A stretch of DNA of 64,000 nucleotides from Steroidobacteraceae bacterium (GCA_019634915.1 JAHCAN010000005.1:1-64000), one strand, 5' to 3'. Shown: positions 17,246 through 29,152, numbered from the stretch's first letter. Made by a program: numbers and translations. Notes: a model not told the origin generated them from the letters alone.

Positions 17246-17290
17246 GAGGGATGCGCGGAAACGGGGGTCGATGTTCCGCGACTTTCCGGG
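17217..17290. repeat. Twin-hairpin repeat, copy 2
   Basis: Second copy of the element at 16477-16550, with stems at 17225-17245 and 17254-17280. The 13-base loop of the second stem is identical between copies; differences are confined to the terminator loop, one or two linker bases and the tail. Confidence 0.85.
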
Positions 17291-17332
17291 ACCGGCCTCG
17301 CGGGTAGCGGGGCGCGGTCCCGTATCTCGTCT

Positions 17333-19262
<1,930 letters not shown>

Positions 19263-19321
19263 GGAAATTCGCTCCTTGAGAAGCTGTTGAGTGGTTGCTG
19301 GTGAAATCGACGGGGAGATTG

Positions 19322-19348
19322 TTAGCACTCTCCCCGGTTGGCTGCTAA
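19322..19348. promoter_or_regulatory. CIRCE element (HrcA operator) of groESL
   Basis: Left half TTAGCACTC is a perfect match to the CIRCE consensus. It is followed by a nine-base spacer and GGCTGCTAA, which matches GAGTGCTAA at 7 of 9 positions. It sits 60 bases upstream of groES. HrcA repressor would bind here; no hrcA gene is in the window. Confidence 0.88.
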
Positions 19349-19349
19349 T

Positions 19350-19376
19350 GATAGGGGCGGCCGTCGGGAATTCAAG
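19350..19376 (-). promoter_or_regulatory. Sigma-32-type heat-shock promoter of groESL
   Basis: Read on the minus strand: CTTGAA (19376-19371), 13-base spacer, CCCCTATC (19357-19350). This is close to the sigma-32 consensus CTTGAA-N13-15-CCCCAT. The predicted start point falls inside the CIRCE element, so repressor binding would block initiation. Confidence 0.75.
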
Positions 19377-19474
19377 CCTCGAGAGCGCGTTTTTACATAA
19401 TCGTGCGCCGCCGGACTGCAAATTGTGGCGCTGGCTCGAGGCGACGCCCTCGCGACCTCGATTAGGATGCCCGG

Positions 19475-21691
19475 ATGCCCAGACCCCGACCGCTGATCCT
19501 CGCCCTCGCCGCCCTGGCCATGCTGCTGCCGCTCGCGGCGGTGCACGCCGACGACGAGTTCCTCCCGCCGCTGCAGGCCTACCGCTACACGATCGACAGC
19601 GACGGCCAGCGGATCGTCGTGCACTGGCGGGTCGAGCCGGGCTATTACCTGTATCGCAAGCGCATGGGCATCGTGACCGAAGCGCCCGGCGTGACGCTCG
19701 GTGAGGCCGTCTATCCGCGCGGCGAACTGCATACCGACGAATACTTCGGCGAGCAGGAGATCTTCCGCGGTGCGTTCGACGTCACGGTGCCGGTCACGAT
19801 CGAGGGCGCCGGCGCGCGCGATGTGCCGATCACGCTGAAACTGCAGGGTTGCGCCGACGCCGGCCTGTGCTATCCACCGACGTCGTGGGAGACGGTCGTC
19901 AGCGTGCCGGCCGCCGCCACCGCGGCGGACACCACCGCCACCGCGGGCTCCGGCCCGACCGGCCTCGACGCATTGCTCGCGCAGGCGCGCAGCGGCGGCG
20001 GCATCGGCGCCGGCGGCGATGAATTCCTCGACCCGGACGTCGCGTTCCGTCTCGCGGCGATCGCCGACGGCCCGGACCGCGTGCGGCTCACCTGGGAGAT
20101 CGCGCCCGACTATTACCTCTATCGCGAGCGGCTCGCGGTCACGACGACCGGCACCGGAGCGACGCTCGGCAGTCCGACGCTGCCGCGCGGCGAGAGCCAC
20201 AGCGACGAGTATTTCGGCGAGCAGGAGATCTACCGCGAGGAACTCACCGCGACCGTGCCGGTGGCGCGCGCCGGCGGCGTCGCGATGACGCTGCCGCTCG
20301 CGGTCACCTACCAGGGCTGCGCCGATGCCGGCCTGTGTTACCCGCCGATCACGAAGACATTCAATGTTGATTTACCCGCCGGTGGAACAATGTCGGCAAC
20401 TGCCGGCGATTTCGTGTCCAAACAGGACCGGATGGCCGGCTTCATCCGCTCGGGCAATCTGCTGTACGTGATCGGCTTCTTCTTCGGCGCGGGGCTGCTG
20501 CTCGCGTTCACGCCCTGCGTGCTGCCGATGGTGCCGATCCTCTCGGGAATCATCGCGGGCCAGGGCGCGAACGTCACGACCCGGCGCGCCTTCTTCCTGT
20601 CACTGAGCTACGTGCTCGGCATGGCCTGCACCTACACGCTCGCCGGCATCGCCGCGGCGGCGGCCGGTGCGCAGGTGCAGGCGGTGTTCCAGCAGCCGTG
20701 GATCGTCACGGTGTTCGCGCTGCTGTTCGTCGTGCTCGCGCTGTCGATGTTCGGCCTGTTCACGATCCAGATGCCGGCGGCGATCCAGACGCGGCTCGCG
20801 GATGCGAGCAACCGGCAGCAGGCCGGTACGTTCGGCGGCGTCGCGGTGATGGGAGCGCTGTCCGCGCTGATCGTCACGACCTGCGTCGCGCCCGCACTGG
20901 TCGCCACACTCGCGGTGATCGGCCAGAGCGGCAACGTCCTGCGCGGCGGGCTTGCGCTGTTCGCGATGAGCCTCGGCATGGGCGCACCACTGCTCGCGGT
21001 CGGCGCCTCGGCCGGCAAGCTGCTGCCGAAGGCCGGCGCCTGGATGGACACCGTCAAGCGCGCCTTCGGCGTGCTGTTCCTCGTCGTCGCGGCATGGATG
21101 CTCGCGCGGCTCGTGCCCGGACCGCTCGCGCTCCTGTTGTGGGCCGTGCCCGCGTTCGCGGCGCTGTGGGTCTGCTGGCTCGCAGTGGCACGGTCGCGAC
21201 GCAAGTGGATTCCGCGGCTGGTCGGCGGCCTGGCGGGTCTCTACGGCGCCGTGCTGCTCGCCGGCGCGCTGCTGGGCGGCAGCGATCCGCTCGCGCCGAT
21301 CCCGCAGCTCGCGCGCACGCACGGCGAGCTGCCGTTCACGACGATCAAGTCGGTCGCCGATCTCGAGGCGCGAGTCGAGGCGGCGCGGGCCGCGGGCCAG
21401 CCGGTGATGCTCGATTTCTACGCCGACTGGTGCGTGTCGTGCAAGGAGATGGAGAAGTACACGTTCACGGACCCGTCCGTGCAGGCCGCGCTCGCCAGAG
21501 TGGTGCTGCTGCGCGCCGACGTCACCGCGAACGACGCCGAGGACCAGGCCCTGCTCAAACACTTCGGCATCTACGGTCCGCCGACGATCGCGTTCTACGG
21601 CGCCGACGGCGTCGAACGGCGCAACTTCCGCGTCGTCGGCTACATGAAAGCCGGGGAATTCGCGCCGCTCGCGGCGCGCGCGACCGAGTGA
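19475..21691 (+). CDS. dsbD: Thiol:disulfide interchange protein DsbD with duplicated N-terminal domain
   Basis: 738 residues, about 170 longer than E. coli DsbD. A signal peptide (to about residue 25) is followed by two tandem DsbD-alpha immunoglobulin-like domains (about 30-148 and 185-300), each with EPGYYLY/APDYYLY, a DEYFGEQEI strand and the redox pair in [12 protein letters not shown] (Cys126/132 and Cys282/288). The membrane domain has eight or so helices with TPCVLP and VTTCVAPAL, the two transmembrane redox cysteines. The C-terminal thioredoxin domain has [12 protein letters not shown]. It carries electrons from cytoplasmic thioredoxin to periplasmic reductases and cytochrome c maturation. 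Confidence 0.95.
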   Translation: MPRPRPLILALAALAMLLPLAAVHADDEFLPPLQAYRYTIDSDGQRIVVHWRVEPGYYLYRKRMGIVTEAPGVTLGEAVYPRGELHTDEYFGEQEIFRGAFDVTVPVTIEGAGARDVPITLKLQGCADAGLCYPPTSWETVVSVPAAATAADTTATAGSGPTGLDALLAQARSGGGIGAGGDEFLDPDVAFRLAAIADGPDRVRLTWEIAPDYYLYRERLAVTTTGTGATLGSPTLPRGESHSDEYFGEQEIYREELTATVPVARAGGVAMTLPLAVTYQGCADAGLCYPPITKTFNVDLPAGGTMSATAGDFVSKQDRMAGFIRSGNLLYVIGFFFGAGLLLAFTPCVLPMVPILSGIIAGQGANVTTRRAFFLSLSYVLGMACTYTLAGIAAAAAGAQVQAVFQQPWIVTVFALLFVVLALSMFGLFTIQMPAAIQTRLADASNRQQAGTFGGVAVMGALSALIVTTCVAPALVATLAVIGQSGNVLRGGLALFAMSLGMGAPLLAVGASAGKLLPKAGAWMDTVKRAFGVLFLVVAAWMLARLVPGPLALLLWAVPAFAALWVCWLAVARSRRKWIPRLVGGLAGLYGAVLLAGALLGGSDPLAPIPQLARTHGELPFTTIKSVADLEARVEAARAAGQPVMLDFYADWCVSCKEMEKYTFTDPSVQAALARVVLLRADVTANDAEDQALLKHFGIYGPPTIAFYGADGVERRNFRVVGYMKAGEFAPLAARATE

Positions 21692-21700
21692 GCGGCGGCG

Positions 21701-22495
21701 CTACTCCAGCACCTTCGCCGCATCGGCTTTCAGCAGCGGCCTGACCACGGCGGCCGGCAACAGCACTTCGTAGCCGCCCTCCGCCCACGGCCCGACTTCA
21801 TAAGGCGAAAACAGCAGCTCGATGCCGCCCTCGCCGGCCGCATCGCCGGCGCCCCGCGGCACGAGCTGGAAGTTGCCTGCAAACCGCGCGAGATCGGGCG
21901 CGAACGGGCCGTCGCCGGTCGTGCCGATGAAGCCGTCGGCCGCAGGGTCGTAGTCGGGCATGCGCGTGTGCTTGACCGCGATCAGCGCATCGCGCGCGAG
22001 CGTCGCGAGCGTGCTCACGGCCGGCGAGCCGCTGCGCGGATCGCGGAGCAGGTCGGCCAGTGCGAGCCGCCGCTGGCCGAGGCGATCCCAGACGAAGGCC
22101 TCATACCACATCAGTGGATGCGCCCCGCCGGTGAACTGCGAGATGCGCCCGCGCACGTTCAGGTAGCGCGCGCCCGCGCCGCTGCCGGTCCATTCGGCGT
22201 CGAAGAAATACCCGCCTTGCGGTGCCCCGCCGCGCGCCGCGATGTCCGCCTGCGATGCCACCTGCACTTCGGCCATCGTCGCGCGCATGCGCGGCTCGAT
22301 CAGCTCGTGCAGGCGCGGCACCGAGGCGATCAGGCCGTCGATCGCGATGCGGCCCTCGAAGCCCTCGGCTTTGGCCGTGACCAGCGCGGGTTCGGGCGGC
22401 ACGGTCGCCGGCAGGTCGACCTGCGTGCGCTGGCAGGCGGCGAGCAGCAGTACGGCGGCGAGCGCGGCGCCGCGGCGGCAAAACGGGTGCACCAT
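21701..22495 (-). CDS. DUF3298-type putative lipoprotein
   Basis: 264 residues. A lipoprotein signal (AALAAVLLLAACQRTQ) is followed by an N-terminal helical/beta segment and a C-terminal half typical of DUF3298/DUF4163 (RsiV-like) proteins: GRISQFTGGAHPLMWYEAFVWD, LALADLLRDP, FQLVPRGAG, GGIELLFSPYEVGPWAEGG and VLLPAAVVRPLL. In Gram-positive RsiV this fold binds lysozyme; in proteobacteria the role is unknown. It is convergent with dsbD (nine bases between) and divergent from the TlpA-like gene (36 bases). Confidence 0.82.
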   Translation of the reverse strand: MVHPFCRRGAALAAVLLLAACQRTQVDLPATVPPEPALVTAKAEGFEGRIAIDGLIASVPRLHELIEPRMRATMAEVQVASQADIAARGGAPQGGYFFDAEWTGSGAGARYLNVRGRISQFTGGAHPLMWYEAFVWDRLGQRRLALADLLRDPRSGSPAVSTLATLARDALIAVKHTRMPDYDPAADGFIGTTGDGPFAPDLARFAGNFQLVPRGAGDAAGEGGIELLFSPYEVGPWAEGGYEVLLPAAVVRPLLKADAAKVLE

Positions 22496-22531
22496 CGCGC
22501 GAGTGTACCCGTGCCATGGCAAACTCGGCGG

Positions 22532-23233
22532 ATGACCGGTCCCCGACGCCTGCTCCTGATCGCCCTCGTGGTCCCGCTCGCCGCGCTGGCCGGCTACTTC
22601 AGCTACCGCGCCGCCGCCGTGATGCCCGCCGTCACGAGCGCTCCGGGCGCCGCCACGACCGCATCCGGGTCGCGCGCGCCCGATGCCGACGCTGCGCGCT
22701 CCGAGCCGCCGGTGCGCGCGATTCCCGCGACGCTGCCCGGGTTCACGCTCACCGACCGCGATGGCGTGCCGCGCACGCTCGCGCACTGGGCCGGCCGGCC
22801 GCGGCTCGTGAACTTCTGGGCGACCTGGTGCGCACCCTGCCGGCGCGAGATCCCGCTGCTGAAGACCCTGCGCCGCGAACACGCCGCCGACGGCCTCGAA
22901 GTCATCGGCATCGCGGTCGATTTTCGCGACGACGTGCTGGCGTATGCGCAGGAGATCGGCATCGACTATCCGCTGCTGATCGGCGAACAGGACGGCATCG
23001 ACGCGGTGAACGCCTTCGGCCTCGAGCCCGTCCTGCCGTTTTCGGTGTTCGCCGACCGCGAGGGCCGCATCGTCGCGGTGCGCATCGGGGAGTTGCACGC
23101 GGACGAGGCAGAGTTCATCCTCGACCGGGTCCGCGAAGTGGATGCCGCCCGCCTCGCCCTGCCTGCTGCGAAGCAGCAAATCGCCGACAAGCTCCGGGAC
23201 CTGGCTGCGATCCGCGCCCAAAAGTCAGGATGA
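22532..23233 (+). CDS. TlpA/ResA-type membrane-anchored thioredoxin
   Basis: 233 residues. A single N-terminal anchor (LLLIALVVPLAALAGYFSY), then an Ala/Ser/Pro-rich linker, then a redoxin domain with LVNFWATWCAPCRREIPLLK (WCAPC active site), IGIAVDFRDD and the cis-Pro loop LEPVLPFSVFAD. It is expected to act in the periplasm as a thiol reductase that could draw electrons from DsbD, which is encoded nearby. The cytochrome-c partner seen for CcmG is absent, so general disulfide reduction is the safer assignment. Confidence 0.86.
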   Translation: MTGPRRLLLIALVVPLAALAGYFSYRAAAVMPAVTSAPGAATTASGSRAPDADAARSEPPVRAIPATLPGFTLTDRDGVPRTLAHWAGRPRLVNFWATWCAPCRREIPLLKTLRREHAADGLEVIGIAVDFRDDVLAYAQEIGIDYPLLIGEQDGIDAVNAFGLEPVLPFSVFADREGRIVAVRIGELHADEAEFILDRVREVDAARLALPAAKQQIADKLRDLAAIRAQKSG

Positions 23234-23292
23234 TGCCGCGATCGTGCGCGTAAGTATCGCGAACGCCCCAAATCCGGTACATTTCGCGGCCC

Positions 23293-23745
23293 ATGGCGCG
23301 GCTTCTGCTACTGAACGGCCCGAACCTGAATCTGCTCGGCCAACGCGAGCCGGAGACCTATGGCGCGGCCACGCTCGAAGCGCTGGTGGCACGCGCGCGT
23401 GCCACCGCCACCGCCGCGGGCCATGAGCTCGCCGACTTCCAGAGCAACGCCGAGCACGAGCTCGTCGAGCGCGTCCACGCCGCCCGCAAGGACGGCACGG
23501 CGTTCCTGATCGTCAATCCGGGCGCCTTCACGCACACGAGCATCGCATTGCGCGACGCGCTGCTCGCCGTCGCGCTGCCGTTCATCGAAGTGCACCTCTC
23601 GAACGTGTTCGCGCGCGAGACGTTCCGCCACCATTCCTATTTCACCGATATCGCGGTCGGAGCCATTTTCGGGCTCGGCGGCGCCGGCTATGAACTGGCT
23701 GTCCGCGCGGCCGCCGAGCGGCTCGCCGTCCGCGCCGGACGATGA
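23293..23745 (+). CDS. aroQ: 3-dehydroquinate dehydratase, type II
   Basis: 150 residues, usual size. It dehydrates 3-dehydroquinate to 3-dehydroshikimate in the shikimate pathway, as a dodecamer. [20 protein letters not shown] carries the flexible-loop Arg and the active-site Tyr; [17 protein letters not shown] and [19 protein letters not shown] carry the conserved Asn, His and Arg residues. It heads the aroQ-accB-accC-prmA order familiar from Pseudomonas. Confidence 0.96.
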   Translation: MARLLLLNGPNLNLLGQREPETYGAATLEALVARARATATAAGHELADFQSNAEHELVERVHAARKDGTAFLIVNPGAFTHTSIALRDALLAVALPFIEVHLSNVFARETFRHHSYFTDIAVGAIFGLGGAGYELAVRAAAERLAVRAGR

Positions 23746-23764
23746 CGACTCACGGGGACGACGC

Positions 23765-24229
23765 ATGGATATCCGCAAGGTCAAGAAGCTGATCGAGCTG
23801 CTCGAGGAATCGGGCATCGCCGAGATCGAGATCAGGGAAGGCGAGGAATCCGTCCGGATCAGCCGCGGCCCGACGGGCAGCGCCCCGCCGCAGTACATCG
23901 CCATGCCGCCACCGGGCGCGCCGGCGGGAGCGCCGCAGGGTGTGCCGGCAGCAGCGGCGGCGGCGGCGCCACCGGCGAGCACGCACAAATCGAACGAGTT
24001 CGTCGTCACCGCGCCGATGGTCGGCACGTTCTACGGCGCGCCGTCCCCCGGCGCGAAACCGTTCGTCGACATCGGCGACGAGGTCAAGGTCGGGCAGGTG
24101 CTGTGCATCATCGAAGCGATGAAGATGATGAACCAGATCGAGAGCGACAAGGCCGGACGCATCACCTCGGTGATGGTGCAGAACGGCGAGCCGGTCGAGT
24201 TCGGCCAGCCCCTCTTCACGATCGAGTAA
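23765..24229 (+). CDS. accB: Biotin carboxyl carrier protein of acetyl-CoA carboxylase
   Basis: 154 residues. The N-terminal helix pair ([20 protein letters not shown]) that binds AccC, a Pro/Ala linker (about 48-75), and the biotinyl domain with the thumb-like [17 protein letters not shown] and the biotinylation motif [10 protein letters not shown]. It carries biotin between biotin carboxylase and carboxyltransferase in malonyl-CoA formation. Three bases separate it from accC, an obligate operon partner. Confidence 0.97.
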   Translation: MDIRKVKKLIELLEESGIAEIEIREGEESVRISRGPTGSAPPQYIAMPPPGAPAGAPQGVPAAAAAAAPPASTHKSNEFVVTAPMVGTFYGAPSPGAKPFVDIGDEVKVGQVLCIIEAMKMMNQIESDKAGRITSVMVQNGEPVEFGQPLFTIE

Positions 24230-24232
24230 CCC

Positions 24233-25576
24233 ATGCTCGAGAAAGTACTGATCGCGAACCGCGGCGAGATCGCGCTGCGCATCCTGCGCGCGTGCCGCGA
24301 GCTCGACATCAAGACCGTCGCGGTGCACTCGACCGTCGACGCGACGCTGAAGCACGTGCTGCTCGCCGACGAATCGGTCTGCATCGGCCCGCCGCCCTCG
24401 CCGCAGAGCTATCTCAACATGCCGGCGATCATCAGCGCCGCCGAAGTCACCGACGCGGTCGCGATCCATCCCGGCTACGGCTTCCTGTCGGAGAACGCCG
24501 ATTTCGCCGAGCGCGTCGAGAAGAGCGGCTTCACGTTCATCGGCCCGAAGTCCGAGGTGATCCGGCTGATGGGCGACAAGGTCTCGGCCATCAAGGTGAT
24601 GAAGTCGCACGGCGTGCCGTGCGTGCCGGGCTCCGACGGCCCGCTCGGCAAGGACAACGACGAGAACCTGCGCATCGCGCGCGCGATCGGCTATCCGGTC
24701 ATCATCAAGGCCTCGGGTGGCGGCGGCGGGCGCGGCATGCGCGTCGTGCACAGCGAGGGCGCGCTGCTGAACGCGGTCGCGCTGACGCAGGCCGAGGCCC
24801 GCGCGGCGTTCGGCAACGACCAGGTCTACATGGAGAAATTCCTCGAGCGACCGCGGCACATCGAGTTCCAGGTGGTCGGCGACAACTACGGCAACGTCGT
24901 GCACCTCGGCGAGCGCGACTGCTCGATGCAGCGCCGCCACCAGAAGGTGATCGAGGAGGCGCCGGCGCCCGGCATCTCGGAGAAGCAGCGGCGCGAGATG
25001 GGCGAGCGCGTCGTCGCCGCCTGCACGGCGGTCGGTTACCGCAGCGCCGGCACGCTCGAGTTCCTGTACCAGGACGGCGAGTTCTATTTCATCGAGATGA
25101 ACACGCGCATCCAGGTCGAGCACCCGGTCACCGAGATGATCACCGGCATCGACCTCGTCAAGCTGCAGCTGTTGATCGCGGCGGGCGAGAAGCTGCCGTT
25201 CGCGCAGCAGGACATCGAGTTCCGCGGCCATGCGATCGAGGCGCGCATCAACGCCGAGGACCCGAAGACCTTCATGCCCTCGCCCGGGCCGGTGAAGCTG
25301 TGGCATGCACCGGGCGGGCCCGGCATCCGCGTCGACAGCCACCTGTACTCCGGCTACAACGTGCCGCCGAACTACGACTCGCTGATCGGCAAGCTGATCG
25401 CCTATGGCGATACGCGCGACACGGCGATCGCGCGCATGAAGATCGCGCTCGCCGAGATGGTGATCGAGGGCATCAAGACGAACGCGGCGCTGCATCGCGA
25501 GATCTTCAACCACGCGGCGTTCCGCGCCGGCGGGCTCGACATCCATTACCTCGAGCGGCGCCTCGGGCTGAAATAG
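24233..25576 (+). CDS. accC: Biotin carboxylase subunit of acetyl-CoA carboxylase
   Basis: 447 residues. An ATP-grasp enzyme that carboxylates the biotin on Acc[21 protein letters not shown] at the start, [16 protein letters not shown], the glycine-rich loop [46 protein letters not shown] and [11 protein letters not shown] cover all catalytic and biotin-site motifs. It is full length and tightly linked to accB. Confidence 0.98.
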   Translation: MLEKVLIANRGEIALRILRACRELDIKTVAVHSTVDATLKHVLLADESVCIGPPPSPQSYLNMPAIISAAEVTDAVAIHPGYGFLSENADFAERVEKSGFTFIGPKSEVIRLMGDKVSAIKVMKSHGVPCVPGSDGPLGKDNDENLRIARAIGYPVIIKASGGGGGRGMRVVHSEGALLNAVALTQAEARAAFGNDQVYMEKFLERPRHIEFQVVGDNYGNVVHLGERDCSMQRRHQKVIEEAPAPGISEKQRREMGERVVAACTAVGYRSAGTLEFLYQDGEFYFIEMNTRIQVEHPVTEMITGIDLVKLQLLIAAGEKLPFAQQDIEFRGHAIEARINAEDPKTFMPSPGPVKLWHAPGGPGIRVDSHLYSGYNVPPNYDSLIGKLIAYGDTRDTAIARMKIALAEMVIEGIKTNAALHREIFNHAAFRAGGLDIHYLERRLGLK

Positions 25577-25634
25577 CGCGCGGACCGCGGCGCAGCAGCC
25601 GCCGCAGGCACGCCGCCGAAGCGTTCGCCGATCC

Positions 25635-26522
25635 ATGGCTTTCCTCTCCATCCAGCTCGACCTCGACGGCATCGACGCAGACACCGCCGAGGCGGCGTGT
25701 TTCGCGGCCGGCGCGCTCGCGGTGACTTTCACCGACCGGCGCGACGACGCGATCCTCGAGCCCGCGCCCGGTGAGCTGCGGCTGTGGCCCGCGACCCGTC
25801 TCGACGCGACCTTCGCGCAGGACGCCGCGTCGGCGCAGCTGCTCGCCGCGCTCGCGGCGACGATCGGCATCGCGATCGAGCGCTTCACCGTGACCCATGT
25901 GGCCGACCGGGCCTGGGAGCGCGAATGGCTGCGCGACTTCCACGCGATGCGCTTCGGCCGGCGCCTGTACGTCTGTCCGGCGCACGAGCGGGTGGACGCC
26001 GCGGACGCGATCGTCGTCACGCTCGATCCCGGCCTCGCGTTCGGCACGGGCACGCACGCGACGACGGCGCTGTGCCTCGAATGGCTCGACGGCCATCTCG
26101 CCGCCGGCGCGAGCGTAATCGACTACGGCTGCGGCTCGGGGATTCTCGCGATCGCCGCCGCGCGACTCGGCGCGGCACGCGCCGATGCTTTCGACATCGA
26201 CCCGCAGGCGCTCGTCGCGACGCGCGACAACGCGCTGACGAACGGCGTCACCGACCGGATCTTCGTCCACGACGACCCCGGCACGCTGCCTGCGGCGGCC
26301 GACGTCGTGCTCGCCAACATCCTCTCCGGCCCGCTGATCGAGCTCGCGCCACGGCTTGGCGCACTCGTCAGGCCCGGTGGCAGCCTCGTGCTCGCGGGCC
26401 TGCTCGCCTCGCAGGCCGACGATGTGATTGCCGCCTACCGACCCTGGGTCGCGCTGTGCCGCGCGGCGCAGCGCGATGGCTGGCAGCTGCTCGCGGGCGA
26501 CCGGCACCCGGCGGGCCGCTGA
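25635..26522 (+). CDS. prmA: Ribosomal protein L11 methyltransferase
   Basis: 295 residues. PrmA trimethylates ribosomal protein L11 using SAM. The N-terminal L11-recognition domain (IQLDLDGIDADTAEAACFAA) is followed by RAWEREWLRDFHAMRFGRRL, DPGLAFGTGTHATTALCLEW, the SAM loop VIDYGCGSGILAIAAARLGA and VLANILSGPLIELAP. It follows accC by 58 bases, as in Pseudomonas. Confidence 0.95.
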   Translation: MAFLSIQLDLDGIDADTAEAACFAAGALAVTFTDRRDDAILEPAPGELRLWPATRLDATFAQDAASAQLLAALAATIGIAIERFTVTHVADRAWEREWLRDFHAMRFGRRLYVCPAHERVDAADAIVVTLDPGLAFGTGTHATTALCLEWLDGHLAAGASVIDYGCGSGILAIAAARLGAARADAFDIDPQALVATRDNALTNGVTDRIFVHDDPGTLPAAADVVLANILSGPLIELAPRLGALVRPGGSLVLAGLLASQADDVIAAYRPWVALCRAAQRDGWQLLAGDRHPAGR

Positions 26523-26589
26523 CGCGCGGCGCCGTTCGCGCCCCGCGCGTTCGCTATCCGCCGTCCGCCCGGCGCTTTATCATCCGCCG

Positions 26590-27798
26590 GTGTTCACGGT
26601 CTGCCCCAAGTGCGCGCTGACTCTTGCCGTTACCGCGGCCGACCTGCGTGTCGGGCAGGGCTATGTGCGCTGCGGGCGCTGCGCGAGCGTCTTCAATGCG
26701 CTCGTCGCGCTGCATGAGGAGGCGGGGCCGAAGGAAGACCCGGCCGACGCGGCCGCCGACCGGCGCTCGGCGGTGCCATCGCCGCCACCGCCGCCGCTGA
26801 TGATGGAAGTGCCGTCCGTCGCGACCGACGACGCCGCACCGGACACCGGCGGGGCCTCCGATCTTAAGGCCGCGATCGACGCCGACCCGGCCCCGGACAC
26901 GATGGAATTCGCCCTCGGCAGCGCGGACCTCGCGCAGATCTTCGTCGCGCCGGAAGTCGGCGAAGGCGAGACGACCTCGGGCACCTACGAATCGATCGTG
27001 CTCGAGGGCGATCTGCCGCTCGACCCCGACACGCCGGCCGATCCCGCCGCCGACCGGGACGCCGACGAGGCGCTCGAGCTGCTGTCGAAGGAGCTCTCCG
27101 CCGCCGAGGCGGAGCTCGAGCGGATCGCGAGCGCGGCGCGCGATGCGGTCGCCGACCCCGGCTCGGGCACCCAGCAGTTCGAAGCCCTCGATCCGCGAGC
27201 CGCGCCGCCGATGGAGACGGCCTTTCGCATCCGCGCCGAGGACATCGACGCGTTCGAGGAGCCGGAACGGCGTTCGCGCAGCGAGCTCTGGCAGGGCATC
27301 GCCGCCGGCGTGCTCGCGGTGCTGCTCATCGCGCAGCTCGTGCACCGCTTCCGCAACGAACTCGCCACGAGCCCGCTGCTGAACGCCCCGCTCACGTCGC
27401 TGTATGCCGCGCTCGGCGCGCCGCTCGCGCCGCGCTGGGATCCGGCGGCGCTCGACGTACGCCAGCTCGGCGCGGTCGCCGAGGCCGGTGCCGCCAACCA
27501 GCTGCTGGTGCGCGCCAGCATCCGCAACGAGGCCTCGCGGGCGCAGCCGATGCCGCTGCTGCGCCTCACGCTGCAGGACCGCTTCGGCAAGCGGCTCGCG
27601 AGCCGCGACCTGACGCCGCGCGAATACCTCGGCGAGCGCGCGAGCGAGCGCGACTTCCTCGTCCCGGGCCAGCGGGTCGATGCCGAGGTCGCGGTCGTCG
27701 ATCCGGGCCGCAGTGCGGTCGGCTTCGAGGTCGATGCCTGCCTGCCGAACGGCACGGGCGGCGTCGCCTGCGCGGGCGACGCGCGCGCGCCCCGCTGA
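26590..27798 (+). CDS. Zinc-ribbon plus DUF3426 membrane protein
   Basis: 402 residues from a GTG start. The N-terminal MJ0042-type zinc ribbon has two CxxC knuckles (TVCPKCALTL and VRCGRCASVF). A long acidic, Ala/Pro/Asp-rich linker (about 50-230) follows, then one transmembrane helix (IAAGVLAVLLIAQLVHRF) and a C-terminal DUF3426 domain (LLVRASIRNEASRAQPMPLL, VDPGRSAVGFEVDAC). This arrangement is regularly found between prmA and dusB in gammaproteobacteria. Function is unknown. Confidence 0.85.
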   Translation: MFTVCPKCALTLAVTAADLRVGQGYVRCGRCASVFNALVALHEEAGPKEDPADAAADRRSAVPSPPPPPLMMEVPSVATDDAAPDTGGASDLKAAIDADPAPDTMEFALGSADLAQIFVAPEVGEGETTSGTYESIVLEGDLPLDPDTPADPAADRDADEALELLSKELSAAEAELERIASAARDAVADPGSGTQQFEALDPRAAPPMETAFRIRAEDIDAFEEPERRSRSELWQGIAAGVLAVLLIAQLVHRFRNELATSPLLNAPLTSLYAALGAPLAPRWDPAALDVRQLGAVAEAGAANQLLVRASIRNEASRAQPMPLLRLTLQDRFGKRLASRDLTPREYLGERASERDFLVPGQRVDAEVAVVDPGRSAVGFEVDACLPNGTGGVACAGDARAPR

Positions 27799-27820
27799 TC
27801 CGCCGCACGCGGCACCACGC

Positions 27821-28807
27821 ATGCGCATCGGTCCCTACGAACTGCCCGCCAGTACCGCGCTCGCGCCGATGGCGGGTGTCACCGACCGCCCGTTCCGCGT
27901 GCTGTGCCGGCGGCTCGGCGCGGGTCTCGCGGCCTCGGAAATGCTGACCTCCGACACGCGCCTGTGGCGCAGCCGCAAATCGCAGCGGCGCATGGACCAC
28001 GAGGGCGAGCCGTCACCGCGCATCGTGCAGCTGGCGGGCGCCGACCCGGTGGCACTCGCCGAAGCCGCGCGCCTGAACGTCGATCTCGGCGCCGAGATCA
28101 TCGACATCAACATGGGCTGCCCGGCCAAGAAGGTGTTCAACCGCCACTGCGGCTCGGCGCTGCTCGCCGACGAGCCGCTGGTCGCGCGCATCCTCGAGGC
28201 GGTCGTCGGTGCGGTAACGGTGCCGGTGACGCTGAAGATCCGCACTGGCGTCGATCCGCAACATCGCAATGGCGTGCGGATCGCGCGGCTCGCGGCCGAC
28301 TGTGGCGTCGCGGCACTCGCCGTGCACGGGCGCACGCGCGCGGACCACTACGCGGGCGAGGCCGAGTACCTGACGATCCGCGATATCTGCGCCGCCGTCG
28401 CGATGCCGGTATTCGCCAACGGCGACATCGACTCGCCGGCAAAAGCGCGCGCGGTACTTGATTTCACCGGCGCGCAGGGAGTAATGCTCGGCCGCGCCGC
28501 GCAGGGTGCGCCGTGGATCTTTCGCGATGTCAACGAATTTTTGTTGACCGGGCAGCCGCCGCGCGCACTCCACCGCGCGGGACTGCGTGATATCATCGCG
28601 ACGCACCTGACGGATCTGTACGACTTCTACGGCGAAGTCGACGGTGTCCGTTTCGCGCGCAAACATCTCGGCTGGTATCTGGCGGCGCTGTCGGGCACGC
28701 GGGACGATCGGCGGCTCCTGATGGCGCAAGAGACCACGGCGGGACAGTTCGCTTGCGTGAGTGCGTGGTTCGACCGCTGGGTCGACGGGACCGCCGAGGC
28801 GGCCTGA
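27821..28807 (+). CDS. dusB: tRNA-dihydrouridine synthase B
   Basis: 328 residues. A flavin-dependent TIM-barrel reductase that makes dihydrouridine in the tRNA D-loop. LAPMAGVTDRPFRVLCRRLG, QLAGADPVALAEAA, the catalytic-Cys motif DINMGCPAKKV, LKIRTGVD, VHGRTRADHYAGEAEY, ANGDIDSPAKA and MLGRAAQGAPWIF are all present. It precedes fis by 37 bases; dusB-fis is a classic gammaproteobacterial operon in which Fis controls its own transcription. Confidence 0.95.
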   Translation: MRIGPYELPASTALAPMAGVTDRPFRVLCRRLGAGLAASEMLTSDTRLWRSRKSQRRMDHEGEPSPRIVQLAGADPVALAEAARLNVDLGAEIIDINMGCPAKKVFNRHCGSALLADEPLVARILEAVVGAVTVPVTLKIRTGVDPQHRNGVRIARLAADCGVAALAVHGRTRADHYAGEAEYLTIRDICAAVAMPVFANGDIDSPAKARAVLDFTGAQGVMLGRAAQGAPWIFRDVNEFLLTGQPPRALHRAGLRDIIATHLTDLYDFYGEVDGVRFARKHLGWYLAALSGTRDDRRLLMAQETTAGQFACVSAWFDRWVDGTAEAA

Positions 28808-28844
28808 CCACAACAACGAGCCGACGGCTTCGGGGACCTGACTG

Positions 28845-29135
28845 ATGCCTGCGAAGAAAACCCTGCGATCGCGCACCGAGTCCGCGGCGCGATCGAACGG
28901 CAAGGTCTTGCCGCTACGCAATCATGCCGAGCAGGCGCTGACCGATTATTTCGCGACGCTGAACGGCCACCGGCCGGCGCGTCTTTACGACCTGGTGCTG
29001 CGCGAAGTCGAGGAGCCGCTGTTTCGCGTCGTGCTCGACTACGCCGACGGCAACCAGAGCCGCGCCGCCGGCATCCTCGGCATCACCCGCGGCACCCTGC
29101 GCAAGAAATTGCGGCAGTTCGGGCTCTCCGCCTGA
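28845..29135 (+). CDS. fis: DNA-binding protein Fis
   Basis: 96 residues. A nucleoid-associated, DNA-bending dimer. The N-terminal arm (about 1-24) is basic and divergent. The core [18 protein letters not shown] and the C-terminal helix-turn-helix [20 protein letters not shown] with KKLRQFGL match Fis closely. It lies between dusB and purH. Presence of Fis supports a gammaproteobacterial (or closely related) host. Confidence 0.95.
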   Translation: MPAKKTLRSRTESAARSNGKVLPLRNHAEQALTDYFATLNGHRPARLYDLVLREVEEPLFRVVLDYADGNQSRAAGILGITRGTLRKKLRQFGLSA

Positions 29136-29152
29136 GCCCGACGCGGTCCGCC

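Noticed and set aside
27821-28807. DusB lacking its catalytic Cys because of an unusual KKVFNRHCG segment
   Set aside because: The catalytic Cys is the one in the preceding GCP motif, which is intact.
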